This document shows, in pieces, positions 14,744-21,519 of a stretch of DNA of 40,822 nucleotides. The position numbers and the translations under genes were made by a program. How positions within the stretch are numbered: position 1 is the first letter of the stretch; each line of letters opens with the position of its first letter. The notes under the pieces were generated by a model. That model did not search any database, was not told where the DNA came from, and was given only the letters and a program-made list of their open reading frames with translations. Origin of the DNA: DASPJR01 sp035628505 (GTDB lineage: Bacteria > Planctomycetota > SZUA-567 > H5-PLA8). The DNA lies in the NCBI GenBank assembly GCA_035628505.1, contig DASPJR010000218.1, positions 1 through 40,822 of the forward strand, written 5' to 3'.

Positions 14744-15783
14744 TGGAAAACCATATGCGTATCGCCACAAAGCGTCTCGGCTATTCACAGGCATTCCTTG
14801 CGGGACTGTTGTGTTTGAGTGCCGCACTGCTCGCTGAAGACACGATCACGCTGGTTGATGGCAAGGTCGTGAAGGGCACCATCACCAAAGACGAAGGTGA
14901 CACCATCGTTATCCGGAATAAAGACGGCGAGTCGCGCGCGATTGCCAAGAGCCGCATTTCGAAAATCGAGCGCGTGACTGTTAAAGCCGCGACCGCTAAA
15001 GGCGCGGCGCTGGTCGAGACCAAAGAGCAGGTCGCAAAGATATCCGAGAAAGAAGTCAGCGCGCTCTACAATGAGCTCAAAGACATCGGCTCGTCCGATC
15101 CGCTGAAGCGCAAGGCCTCGCTCGACGCCGCGAAGCAGAAAAAAGCCGAAGCCACGCCCGTTCTGCTCGCGATGGTCAATCCGAAGACTCCAACCGACGA
15201 GTGGACGCATATCAGCGTCTTCCGCGCGCTGGCCGATCTGGCGCCACTGCCCGATCAGGCTGTTCAGACGCTCGCCTGGTGCGCCGTGTTCGATGCGTAT
15301 CCAGAAGCGCGGCGCGAAGCGTGTGTGACCATCCGGCGCCTGCAGGACGACCGCGCCATTCGCATGCTCATGCAGTACGGCACGTCCGAAAATCCCAAGC
15401 AGCGCCAGGCGGCGGCGGTCGCCCTTCATGAGATCGACGACAACCGTGTGCTCGCCGCGCTGATCCGCGCCATACCGATGCCCTCGGTGAATGCGAACCT
15501 CGGAGAACAGGGACGCGTACAAACGCCCGCATACAATCTCCCGGTGGGACCGGGCGGCACGTCGCTGCCTGTTTTTCTGCCGCAGGGTGAAGTCAGCGGC
15601 GTTGCGACGGATATTTCGTCGCCCGCCAGCGAACTGCTGAAGCTGATCGCCGGAAAGGACATTGGAAACATGCCGTTTTCCTGGGCCAACTGGTACCGTG
15701 AAAAGACGGGTGAAATTTCGGCTGACGACCGCGACGCGTACAAGCACAACCGTTCGGCGCGCGACCGCATGAACGCGCCCTGA
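14743..15783 (+). CDS. exported protein with SH3-like N-terminal domain and HEAT repeats (second of three)
   Basis: A 346-residue secreted protein. A signal peptide ends near residue 31 (FLAGLLCLSAALLAED). Residues 32-80 form a small beta-domain (DTITLVDGKVVKGTITKDEG..) of the kind often found in planctomycete exported proteins, and residues 95-260 are helical repeats including VFDAYPEARREACVTIRRLQ and PKQRQAAAVALHEIDDNRVL. The tail has FSWANWYREKTGEI, echoing the WFVWWHKE ending of the upstream protein, which suggests related C-terminal modules. An internal ATG at residue 5 (14755) is an alternative start. It is coupled to the first HEAT gene by a one-base overlap and followed by the third after 15 bp. 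Function unknown. Confidence 0.8.
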   Translation: MENHMRIATKRLGYSQAFLAGLLCLSAALLAEDTITLVDGKVVKGTITKDEGDTIVIRNKDGESRAIAKSRISKIERVTVKAATAKGAALVETKEQVAKISEKEVSALYNELKDIGSSDPLKRKASLDAAKQKKAEATPVLLAMVNPKTPTDEWTHISVFRALADLAPLPDQAVQTLAWCAVFDAYPEARREACVTIRRLQDDRAIRMLMQYGTSENPKQRQAAAVALHEIDDNRVLAALIRAIPMPSVNANLGEQGRVQTPAYNLPVGPGGTSLPVFLPQGEVSGVATDISSPASELLKLIAGKDIGNMPFSWANWYREKTGEISADDRDAYKHNRSARDRMNAP

Positions 15784-15798
15784 GGACGCAGAACGCAA

Positions 15799-16695
15799 AT
15801 GGCCCCACGAGCGAGCAGATTCTTGAGCGCGGCCCTCGGCGCGATTCTCGGCGCAGCCGCTCCCGTGTTTGCCGCCGACGACGCCGAGCCGCCGCTGCCC
15901 AGCGAAGAGGTGCAGATCGGGCTTTCGCCTGAGGCCGCCAAACGGGCGGAGCGCTTCGAACAGATCAATCTCTACCGCAAAGCTGTGGCAGGCGACGACG
16001 CGGCCAGGCAGGAGTGGAATCAGAAGAAAGCGCAGGAGCGCTATGCGCTGCTGGCCGAACTGGCCGTTACGCGCGAGGGCTCCAGCGCCCGCAAGCAGGC
16101 CGTGCTGGACCTGGCGCGTCTCAGCACGTCCGAGGACAAAGACGGACACGCGCTGGTCGCGCTCGCCCGCGTCGCTGTCGGCGATGGCGATGGTTCCATG
16201 CGCGAGCTGGCTCGCAATGGCCTGGTCGTGCGCAATGACGAGCGCACCCCGAAGCTGCTGGCGATGGCGCTGCGCGGCGGCGACGCGCTGATGCGCGCTA
16301 ACGCGGCGGCTGCTATGAAGGCCATCGGCGGGCCGCGCATCTTCGAAGTGATCATTGAACATTGGAAAGAAACCTGGGGCGCGGGGCCGCGCAACCACAT
16401 GGTCATTGGAACGATGCGCAGCTACGTCGCCGATTACGATATCTCCGGCGATTCGTACGACCCGGTGGTGCGCAGTTTCATAACCGGCGTGGTGCTCGAC
16501 ACGAAAGTTCTTAAAGTCGAGAGCGACGTGTATTACGTAACGATCCGCGAGGTCACGCCGTTCAAGGTTGATCTTCCAAACAATCCCGCCGCGTGGCAGA
16601 AGTGGCTGCTGCAGGAGCGCGCCAAACTGGTTGAAGACGCCGCCCGGAAACGCGTGCTGGCTCTGGCCGCACTTCAGGGCCGCGACGAGGAATAA
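15799..16695 (+). CDS. exported HEAT-like protein (third of three)
   Basis: A 298-residue protein with a clear signal peptide (LSAALGAILGAAAPVFA, cut before ADDAEPP). The middle (about 70-185) is alpha-helical with repeat-like segments such as SARKQAVLDLARLSTS, SMRELARNGLVVRNDER and ALMRANAAAAMKAIGG. Residues 190-270 are more beta-like, with HMVIGTMRSYVADYDISGDSY and VLKVESDVYYVTIREVTPF, and NPAAWQKWLLQERAKL again resembles the C-terminal module of the two upstream proteins. It completes a three-gene unit of exported repeat proteins. A GC-rich hairpin follows 4 bp after the stop. No enzymatic motif was seen and the role is unknown. Confidence 0.78.
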   Translation: MAPRASRFLSAALGAILGAAAPVFAADDAEPPLPSEEVQIGLSPEAAKRAERFEQINLYRKAVAGDDAARQEWNQKKAQERYALLAELAVTREGSSARKQAVLDLARLSTSEDKDGHALVALARVAVGDGDGSMRELARNGLVVRNDERTPKLLAMALRGGDALMRANAAAAMKAIGGPRIFEVIIEHWKETWGAGPRNHMVIGTMRSYVADYDISGDSYDPVVRSFITGVVLDTKVLKVESDVYYVTIREVTPFKVDLPNNPAAWQKWLLQERAKLVEDAARKRVLALAALQGRDEE

Positions 16696-16699
16696 ACAA

Positions 16700-16723
16700 G
16701 CAGGCGGCCCGAAGGCCGCCTGC
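16700..16723 (+). terminator. rho-independent-type terminator hairpin
   Basis: GCAGGCGGCC - CGAA - GGCCGCCTGC is a perfect 10-bp GC-rich stem with a tetraloop, starting 4 bp after the HEAT operon stop, followed by the fairly T-rich GATTTCGTTTGTT. It lies between convergent genes and may serve both. Confidence 0.8.
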
Positions 16724-16764
16724 GATTTCGTTTGTTATTCCGTCCGGCGCTCTCAGTTGTTCTC

Positions 16765-18363
16765 TTATTCCTTCTTCTCAGCCGGAGCAGCCCCGTCGGC
16801 AGCAGGCGCGTCGCCGGCTTTGGCTTTCTTGGCCGGCATCTTCGGCGCTTCAGGTTCAGCCGTCGGCTTGATGACGCGGATTCCCGTGTCGCGGACCTTT
16901 TCCTTCAGGCTGATGAGGCGGTTGTCGGAGGCGATGGCGAAGATGCGGGTATCGTTGCCCGGCACCGACCAGGCGCTCTGTGTTTCAAGGAACTGGCTGA
17001 AGAAGCTGCCCGGTTCGGTCGCCCACAGCACCTTGCCCGTTTCCTTGTTTACCGCCTGAATGCCCATGTAGCTGCAGTTGTCTTTGAGGCGGCCGGTACC
17101 GATGTAAACGATGTCAGAGCTGGCGGTGATGGCTCCGTCGCCCTTGACCTTCCAGGCAACATTGTACTTTTCCGGCGTTTCCGGCTGGCCCTTCTCTACG
17201 CGGGAGCGCTCCACTTTCAACGCATTGAGATTGCCGTCGGCCGTGGGAACATACACATACGGCGTCGCTGCTTCGTCGGCGTAGATCGGCCCGTTGGCAG
17301 GCACGCCGGCCGGGTAAGCCCACTTCTTTTTAAGGGTCAAGCGGTCGAGGCAGTAGACATAATTGTCCCGTGCGCCGACATAGATGCTGTTCAGCACGCT
17401 GTCGGAATTGTTTGCCGTGCGAGGCGCGGTGACGGTCAGGCCCGTTGTCGGCGCGCCCAGCATGTAGTACGGTTCGCGCTCGGCACCTTCGCGCGTGACG
17501 GCGTAAACGTTCTGGTCATCGGCGACGTAGTAGAGAATGTTGTCCTTCAGGATGATGTTGCTCGTGATAATGCCGCGGTTCTTGTGCGTCTTGTGCCAGG
17601 GCTTGAACAGGTCGAACTCCGGCGCCGAGAAATTATCAGTTGTCACGTGCTTGATGAAGTAACCGATGCGGCCGCGCACGAACATGGAGTAGAACCGGCC
17701 GTCCCAGCCGCCGACGTAAATCGACTCGAGATTCTTCCACTCTTTCGTGTATTCCTTCGGGTACGCCGCGGGATCGACGATGATCGGCGTGCTGCTCATC
17801 ACGAAGTCCGGCAGCAGCTTCCAGCGGATGTAGCCTGCGTTTTTCTCGATGCCGACCAGGTAGTTGTTGATGTTCACGATCACGTTGTTGCGCGAGACGG
17901 CCGGCGAATAGCGGATGGAACCGCTGAGCTCGCAGCGCCACTTCTGCACGCCATCGGCGCGGTTGATGCACAGCAGTGAGTTTTTGTCGGTCTCGAGCAG
18001 CACGACGTCGTCGATGACCCAGCCCTTGAGCACCCGGCCGATGGTCTGTGGATTGATGTGCGGCGAGTACCAATCGACTTCGAGGTCCATTCCGGCCGGG
18101 ACAGGCACCGCGCGAGCGGCGACTTCGGCTTCGATCTCCGCGGCGATGTTGCGCGCATTCTCCTGCTGCTTTTCGTACGCCGGAGTGGGCGTGAAGAGGT
18201 CGGCGGGAGTCTTCGGCTCGCTCTTGAGCTTCTTGTCCTCCTTGACCTTCTTGATCTTCTCTTCTTTCTTCTCGGATTTGTCGGCGGCATTCGCGGCCAG
18301 GCCCAGCGACGCCAGCAGCGCGAGGGACATCATCCAGGTCAACTTGTGTGCAGGTGCACTCAT
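16765..18363 (-). CDS. exported PQQ-type beta-propeller protein with lysine/alanine-rich ends
   Basis: A 532-residue secreted protein. A signal peptide (LTWMMSLALLASLGLAANA) is followed by a highly charged, Lys/Glu-rich stretch (about 28-55) and a helical segment (60-85). Propeller blades follow from about residue 90, with motifs INRADGVQKWRCEL, GIEKNAGYIRWKLL, CLDRLTLKKKWAYP, ALKVERSRVEKGQ and AVNKETGKVLWATEP. The C-terminus (about 500-532) is an Ala/Lys/Pro-rich tail, probably disordered. It has no recognised catalytic residues. It differs from the 8944 propeller in its charged flanks. The small gene at 18419 lies 55 bp upstream on the same strand. Confidence 0.85.
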   Translation of the reverse strand: MSAPAHKLTWMMSLALLASLGLAANAADKSEKKEEKIKKVKEDKKLKSEPKTPADLFTPTPAYEKQQENARNIAAEIEAEVAARAVPVPAGMDLEVDWYSPHINPQTIGRVLKGWVIDDVVLLETDKNSLLCINRADGVQKWRCELSGSIRYSPAVSRNNVIVNINNYLVGIEKNAGYIRWKLLPDFVMSSTPIIVDPAAYPKEYTKEWKNLESIYVGGWDGRFYSMFVRGRIGYFIKHVTTDNFSAPEFDLFKPWHKTHKNRGIITSNIILKDNILYYVADDQNVYAVTREGAEREPYYMLGAPTTGLTVTAPRTANNSDSVLNSIYVGARDNYVYCLDRLTLKKKWAYPAGVPANGPIYADEAATPYVYVPTADGNLNALKVERSRVEKGQPETPEKYNVAWKVKGDGAITASSDIVYIGTGRLKDNCSYMGIQAVNKETGKVLWATEPGSFFSQFLETQSAWSVPGNDTRIFAIASDNRLISLKEKVRDTGIRVIKPTAEPEAPKMPAKKAKAGDAPAADGAAPAEKKE

Positions 18364-18418
18364 TACTTTCTTCCTCCGAACCGATTTTCAGTCCGCCGTC
18401 GTTATCCGCGAGCCAGCC

Positions 18419-18769
18419 TCATTTTCTCTCGTGCAGCAACTTCGATAAGTTCACATTCTGGCGCATCTCGTACGACTTCATGCGTTCGATCGCAGCCAGG
18501 TCCCGCGCGATGGTCTGAGAGAGCTTGAAGATGTAGGGCTTGTTCTCCATGCGCGCGCGCAAATCGTCCAGGATCCGTTCCCAGGAGCCCTCGTAAAGCT
18601 GGTCTTTCAAATCCAGCAGAACGCGCTCGTAGGATTCCAGCCGTCCGATGAAAATCTCAGGCGGCACGTCCAAATATGGATCGCTTCCGGCGCCGCCGGC
18701 TCCCCCCGTCTCCACGGCCCATCTCCGTTCATCCGCTAAAGTAAAGAGCCGATTGTAGTAATGCATCAC
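18419..18769 (-). CDS. small helical protein of unknown function, partner of the propeller gene
   Basis: A 116-residue soluble protein rich in charged helices (PPEIFIGRLESYERVLLDLKDQL.. and RARMENKPYIFKLSQTIARDL). A glycine-rich loop (GGAGGAGSD) lies near residue 22. It has no signal peptide or membrane segment. The first codons are two ATGs in a row. I do not recognise the family. Codon use agrees with the neighbours and it is read in the same direction as the propeller gene 55 bp downstream, so it is likely a genuine gene in the same unit. Confidence 0.6.
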   Translation of the reverse strand: MMHYYNRLFTLADERRWAVETGGAGGAGSDPYLDVPPEIFIGRLESYERVLLDLKDQLYEGSWERILDDLRARMENKPYIFKLSQTIARDLAAIERMKSYEMRQNVNLSKLLHERK

Positions 18770-19206
18770 ATCCTGTCAATCGAGCAAAAAATCGGATCGT
18801 GCTTCGATTCTGTGTTTTGAGAGACCGGAATTGACCCTCAAAGCCTTACAGGGATGTGGCGCAAGCTTGAGCTTGCCGCCGGAAGTGGCAACGCAATCTG
18901 TAATTAATTGCACACGTGCATTGGCGGCGCTTCCCACTGTGGCGAAAAGCCTTTGGCGGCCTTAGCCTTACAAAATCATCCCAGAGTGCTGCTGACCCTC
19001 CTCTGAATTGACCCCACACGTGCAGAAAACAAACGTATAAAATAGTTTAAAAACTGCTTACTGCTCATGTGGCGCGAACTTCAGTTCGCGAAACGTTGTG
19101 TTCCTCCGCAGTATCCGTATTTGCCAACCAAACTCTACCCTAAATGACGGATGGGCCGGCTGTTTCTTTGTCAGAATCTCGTTGGTTTTTTCAACGCATT
19201 GAGTAG
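18770..19206. other. intergenic region with little structure
   Basis: About 440 bp without a convincing gene. It contains CACACGTGCA twice (18911-18920 and 19015-19024) and a repeated phrase GAATTGACCC (18829-18838 and 19005-19014 approximately). It is more AT-rich than the flanking genes around 19025-19060. It marks the start of the accessory region. Confidence 0.5.
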
Positions 19207-19251
19207 GTGATATTGCCGAAGAATACGAGTCGGAGGCGCGGAGTCGAAAAC

Positions 19252-19689
19252 ATGAGTTGCTCTGCAGTTCGTGTTCGATATTCGCTGCGAGCCTTGCTCT
19301 TGTGCATCCTGGGCTGCGCAGTACTGCTCTTTCCGTTTCAGTGGGAAACGCGCAGAGCGCTGCGGGTACGGCTGGTCCACGAAGAAACAGGTGAGCCGTT
19401 GCGAGGCAGGCGTGTCCTGCTCTTCCATGCAGGTGTCTCAAAGGCAGAGATGGCTGCTTTCACAAACTCAAATGGAATCGCAAGCTTTACTGACAGGCAA
19501 GAGAAGATGAGTCTGTTAGCGCGAGCGTTCCGGCAGTCCCCGGATTTCTGGCTCGCCGCAGTGCCGGAGTTAGATCACTCTGAGGACCTGTTGTATTATA
19601 CGTCCTACCATAATCTACCCGTGCCCGCGTTCAAAAACTCGCTCATACACGGTTCTGACTCTGACGAGATCACCTGGCCGACGTACTAG
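19252..19689 (+). CDS. small membrane-anchored protein with planctomycete-type YSLRALLL N-terminus
   Basis: A 145-residue protein starting at ATG 19252; an in-frame GTG at 19207 would add 15 residues. The N-terminus RVRYSLRALLLCILGCAVLL is the short motif followed by one membrane helix seen at the start of many planctomycete proteins, then an extracytoplasmic domain. Residues about 40-75 (VRLVHEETGEPLRGRRVLLFHAG ... FTNSNGIASFTD) look like a small carboxypeptidase-regulatory/Ig-type beta-sandwich. The C-terminal part (PDFWLAAVPELDHSEDLLYY) was not recognised. It stands alone in a region of similar small anchored proteins. Function unknown. Confidence 0.6.
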   Translation: MSCSAVRVRYSLRALLLCILGCAVLLFPFQWETRRALRVRLVHEETGEPLRGRRVLLFHAGVSKAEMAAFTNSNGIASFTDRQEKMSLLARAFRQSPDFWLAAVPELDHSEDLLYYTSYHNLPVPAFKNSLIHGSDSDEITWPTY

Positions 19690-19691
19690 CT

Positions 19692-19800
19692 GGTTCTCCA
19701 TTGACTGACCGCCGCGCGAGGCGCTAGGCTTTAAAGCATGAGCCCGCCAGAGCCGCCATACTCGCCGCCGCTGGGTTTCAATTTCATCTGAGCACGGCGA
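19692..19800 (+). repeat. duplicated 5' flank, copy A (with promoter-like sequence)
   Basis: This stretch matches 20809-20914 with only scattered differences. Both begin GGTTCTCCATTGACTGACCGCC and run into the start of the coding region at 20855. A promoter-like pair, TTGACT (19701-19706) and TAGGCT (19725-19730) with 18-bp spacing, lies inside and is matched by TTGACT/TACGCT in copy B. Confidence 0.85.
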
Positions 19801-19812
19801 GCATACGATCCA
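19738..19812 (+). pseudogene. 5' remnant of a gene like the one at 20855, frameshifted
   Basis: ATG at 19738 starts a frame identical at first to the 20855 protein (MSPPEPP). An extra base near 19760 and another near 19775 break the frame, which ends in TGA after about 17 codons. Similarity to the intact copy stops near 19810, just before the AT-rich gene at 19833. It is a truncated duplicate rather than a gene. Confidence 0.75.
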
Positions 19813-19832
19813 ATGACCTATCGGAGTAATTT

Positions 19833-20507
19833 ATGTATAAAATTGCATGCATTGTTCTTTCTATCGTGGTCTTGATTTTAATCGCACTCCTTTATCAGCA
19901 GTCTAAAGGTATTTCTGTAGAACCGATTAACTCTCGCACTCCAGGTAAGATAGACGAGGCGCGTCATGTCATAAAGACGGGGGTAGAACCAATTAGCTCT
20001 CGAACCCAAGTCAAAACCGAAGAGGTGCCTCATATCATGAAAACAGGGGAGCCGATACACGTCGACATGCTGAATCAACATGATGTAATTGGCAAACTGG
20101 GTCTTCCTTTGGGTCACACAGCAGATATAGAGGCAGAAATTGTCTCGGGCGAATCAATGAAGATGAAAGAGTATTGGGGACGTTATCTATTAAAAGTTTC
20201 TTCAGTGAATGGAGTCCCACTGAGAACTCAACCTATACTAACATTTCAACTTCCATTTGGTAATGGCAAGCTGGCGAATGACCACTTTAAACTCTATGAA
20301 ATGAAAAAGGGAAAACGGGCATCCAGCCTAAGCAATCTTGAAATTAAGGAAATTGAAAAAGGTTACGTTGGGAGCGTTGTAAAGCTCATAGTTTACGAAG
20401 CTGGTGAGTTTTACGGACTTCCAAAAGTGCTTCCACCAGAAGTCGATGTGTGGGCAGACCGCGGTTTTCACTTTAGCACTTATCTGGAAGTACTCTTTCA
20501 ACGCTAA
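19833..20507 (+). CDS. AT-rich gene for an anchored protein with tandem repeat, unknown function
   Basis: A 224-residue protein with a single N-terminal membrane helix (IACIVLSIVVLILIALLY, residues 4-21). Residues 29-72 are two 22-residue units (VEPINSRTPGKI.. and VEPISSRTQVKT..) and a third begins with EPI. The rest (about 73-224) is a mixed alpha/beta domain outside the membrane with no family I recognise. Codons are strikingly AT-rich compared with all neighbours, pointing to recent acquisition. CGGAG lies 6 bp before the ATG. It sits where copy A of the duplicated locus should have its coding body, between a matching 5' flank and 3' flank, and may use the duplicated promoter. Confidence 0.75.
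   Translation: MYKIACIVLSIVVLILIALLYQQSKGISVEPINSRTPGKIDEARHVIKTGVEPISSRTQVKTEEVPHIMKTGEPIHVDMLNQHDVIGKLGLPLGHTADIEAEIVSGESMKMKEYWGRYLLKVSSVNGVPLRTQPILTFQLPFGNGKLANDHFKLYEMKKGKRASSLSNLEIKEIEKGYVGSVVKLIVYEAGEFYGLPKVLPPEVDVWADRGFHFSTYLEVLFQR
19917..20048 (+). repeat. two 66-bp in-frame tandem units
   Basis: 19917-19982 and 19983-20048 encode 22-residue units sharing VEPI-SRT and a final KTG, with synonymous and non-synonymous changes between them. They form the linker between the membrane helix and the outer domain of the AT-rich gene product. Confidence 0.85.
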
Positions 20508-20551
20508 ACTCCACCGTTGACGGTGGTGCTTACCCGTACCAGGCGGGTGGG

Positions 20552-20634
20552 GGGTGGCATTTGCTTGCGCTCCGATCGGCGGACGGATGCTTCCAGCGCC
20601 TACGGTGCTGGATCGTCCACTAATGTTTCATCCC
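20552..20634 (+). repeat. duplicated 3' flank, copy A
   Basis: GGGTGGCATTTGCTTGC (20552-20568) and the following stretch, about 20578-20634 (GGATGCTTCCAGC ... CGTCCACT ... GTTTCA), recur in the same order at 21344-21480. Copy B has about 55 extra bases between the two blocks. Confidence 0.85.
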
Positions 20635-20801
20635 GCGGGTGGCACCGATAGCTCTGCTATCGATGTGCCGAAGGCATTTCAACGTCGAACAGAGCCCTTC
20701 GAAACGCGAGCGGTATACGTCGTGCAACGCGTCTCATGAACGTTGAAATTTCGCTGCGCTCGACCCCGATAGCTGCTGTGCAGCTTTCGGCGCCACCCGC
20801 G
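20634..20801. repeat. nested inverted repeat, possible structured element
   Basis: CGCGGGTGGC (20634-20643) pairs with GCCACCCGCG (20792-20801). Inside it, ATTTCAACGT (20676-20685) pairs with ACGTTGAAAT (20740-20749). Small local hairpins (GATAGCTCTGCTATC; AGCTGCTGTGCAGCT) sit on both arms. No convincing open frame is present. It could be a MITE-like element or an RNA structure. Confidence 0.7.
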
Positions 20802-20808
20802 TATTAGA

Positions 20809-20914
20809 GGTTCTCCATTGACTGACCGCCACGCGAGGCGCTACGCTTTCAAGCATGAGCCCGCCAGAGCCGCCACCTCGCCGCCGCTGGTTTCAAATTC
20901 ACCTGAGCACGGCG
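20809..20914 (+). repeat. duplicated 5' flank, copy B
   Basis: Intact partner of 19692-19800. It includes TTGACT (20818-20823), 18 bp, TACGCT (20842-20847), which would start transcription very near ATG 20855, and the first codons of the gene. Confidence 0.85.
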
Positions 20915-21316
20915 ATCGTACTGATGTTTGTGGCTGGCGGACTGATGTGGCTGAATCTAAGCCCTAAAGTCGTCAACGGACTAGGGCGGTTTCCAACCGA
21001 AACTGGATACGCACGGGAATGTTTTGGGTGGCCTTTTGAATCCCGACGGTTTGATGTCATGTTTGTTTTGCGCGAGGATGTAAGAACGTATGAAGATAAA
21101 GCTTACGTTGCTGGGAACTGGGAAAAGGAGAACTACTACCGGGCGCTCTATCTACACAACGGTGGATACGTATGTCGTTTGCCAACGGGGATTCCAGGGG
21201 CGCAACTGAGCGAATGTTGGATAGTCGCAAATCTAATAATTGGAGCAGTAACTGTAGTAGTATCTTGCGTTGGTTGCGAGTACGTCATTCGGCGAAGTGG
21301 GTCGCCTAAGTCGTGA
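20855..21316 (+). CDS. small membrane protein with RRRWFQIHLSTAIVL N-terminus
   Basis: A 153-residue protein. A proline/arginine-rich start is followed by WFQIHLSTAIVLMFVAGGL, a membrane-helix signature repeated at the start of many small planctomycete proteins. A middle domain (about 35-115) with CFGWPFESRRFDVMF and CRLPTGIPG lies outside the membrane, and a second helix (about 121-143, WIVANLIIGAVTVVVSCVGCEYV) is followed by a basic RRSGSPKS tail. Both termini are probably cytoplasmic. Function unknown. No Shine-Dalgarno is evident. A broken duplicate of its first codons lies at 19738. Confidence 0.7.
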   Translation: MSPPEPPPRRRWFQIHLSTAIVLMFVAGGLMWLNLSPKVVNGLGRFPTETGYARECFGWPFESRRFDVMFVLREDVRTYEDKAYVAGNWEKENYYRALYLHNGGYVCRLPTGIPGAQLSECWIVANLIIGAVTVVVSCVGCEYVIRRSGSPKS

Positions 21317-21343
21317 ACGATAGCGAGAAAAGTTACAATGGGC

Positions 21344-21480
21344 GGGTGGCATTTGCTTGCTTTCCGATCGCGGCTTCCGTCTGTTCAGGGGTGCCACTGA
21401 GCTGCGGAGCAGATCAGTGCGGTCGGCGGATGGATGCTTCCAGCCTCTACGGTGCTGAATCGTCCACTCACGTTTCACCC
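21344..21480 (+). repeat. duplicated 3' flank, copy B
   Basis: Matches 20552-20634 in two blocks (21344-21367 and about 21425-21480). The extra middle section contains GGGTGCCACTGAGCTGCGGA, a GGGTGCCACTGA-type word that differs from the GGGTGGCAC words of the nested repeat at 20634. Confidence 0.8.
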
Positions 21481-21519
21481 CGATCGTCAATGCTCAACGG
21501 CTGATTGTCGCGATTGAGC

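Noticed and set aside
13703..14827. Upstream extension of the lipoprotein frame to 593 codons
   Set aside because: The extension is antisense to the first HEAT gene; the lipoprotein signal at 13702 marks the real start.
14785..16398. 537-codon minus-strand open frame
   Set aside because: Antisense to two HEAT-operon genes that have signal peptides and repeats; its own translation has no domain and arises from GC-rich codon use.
19207..19251. GTG start adding 15 residues to the YSLRALLL protein
   Set aside because: The motif normally lies within the first 10-15 residues, which fits ATG 19252 better.
20554..20739. 61-codon open frame within the duplicated 3' flank and nested repeat
   Set aside because: Lies across repeat boundaries with no similarity to the frame in the sister copy; not protein-like.
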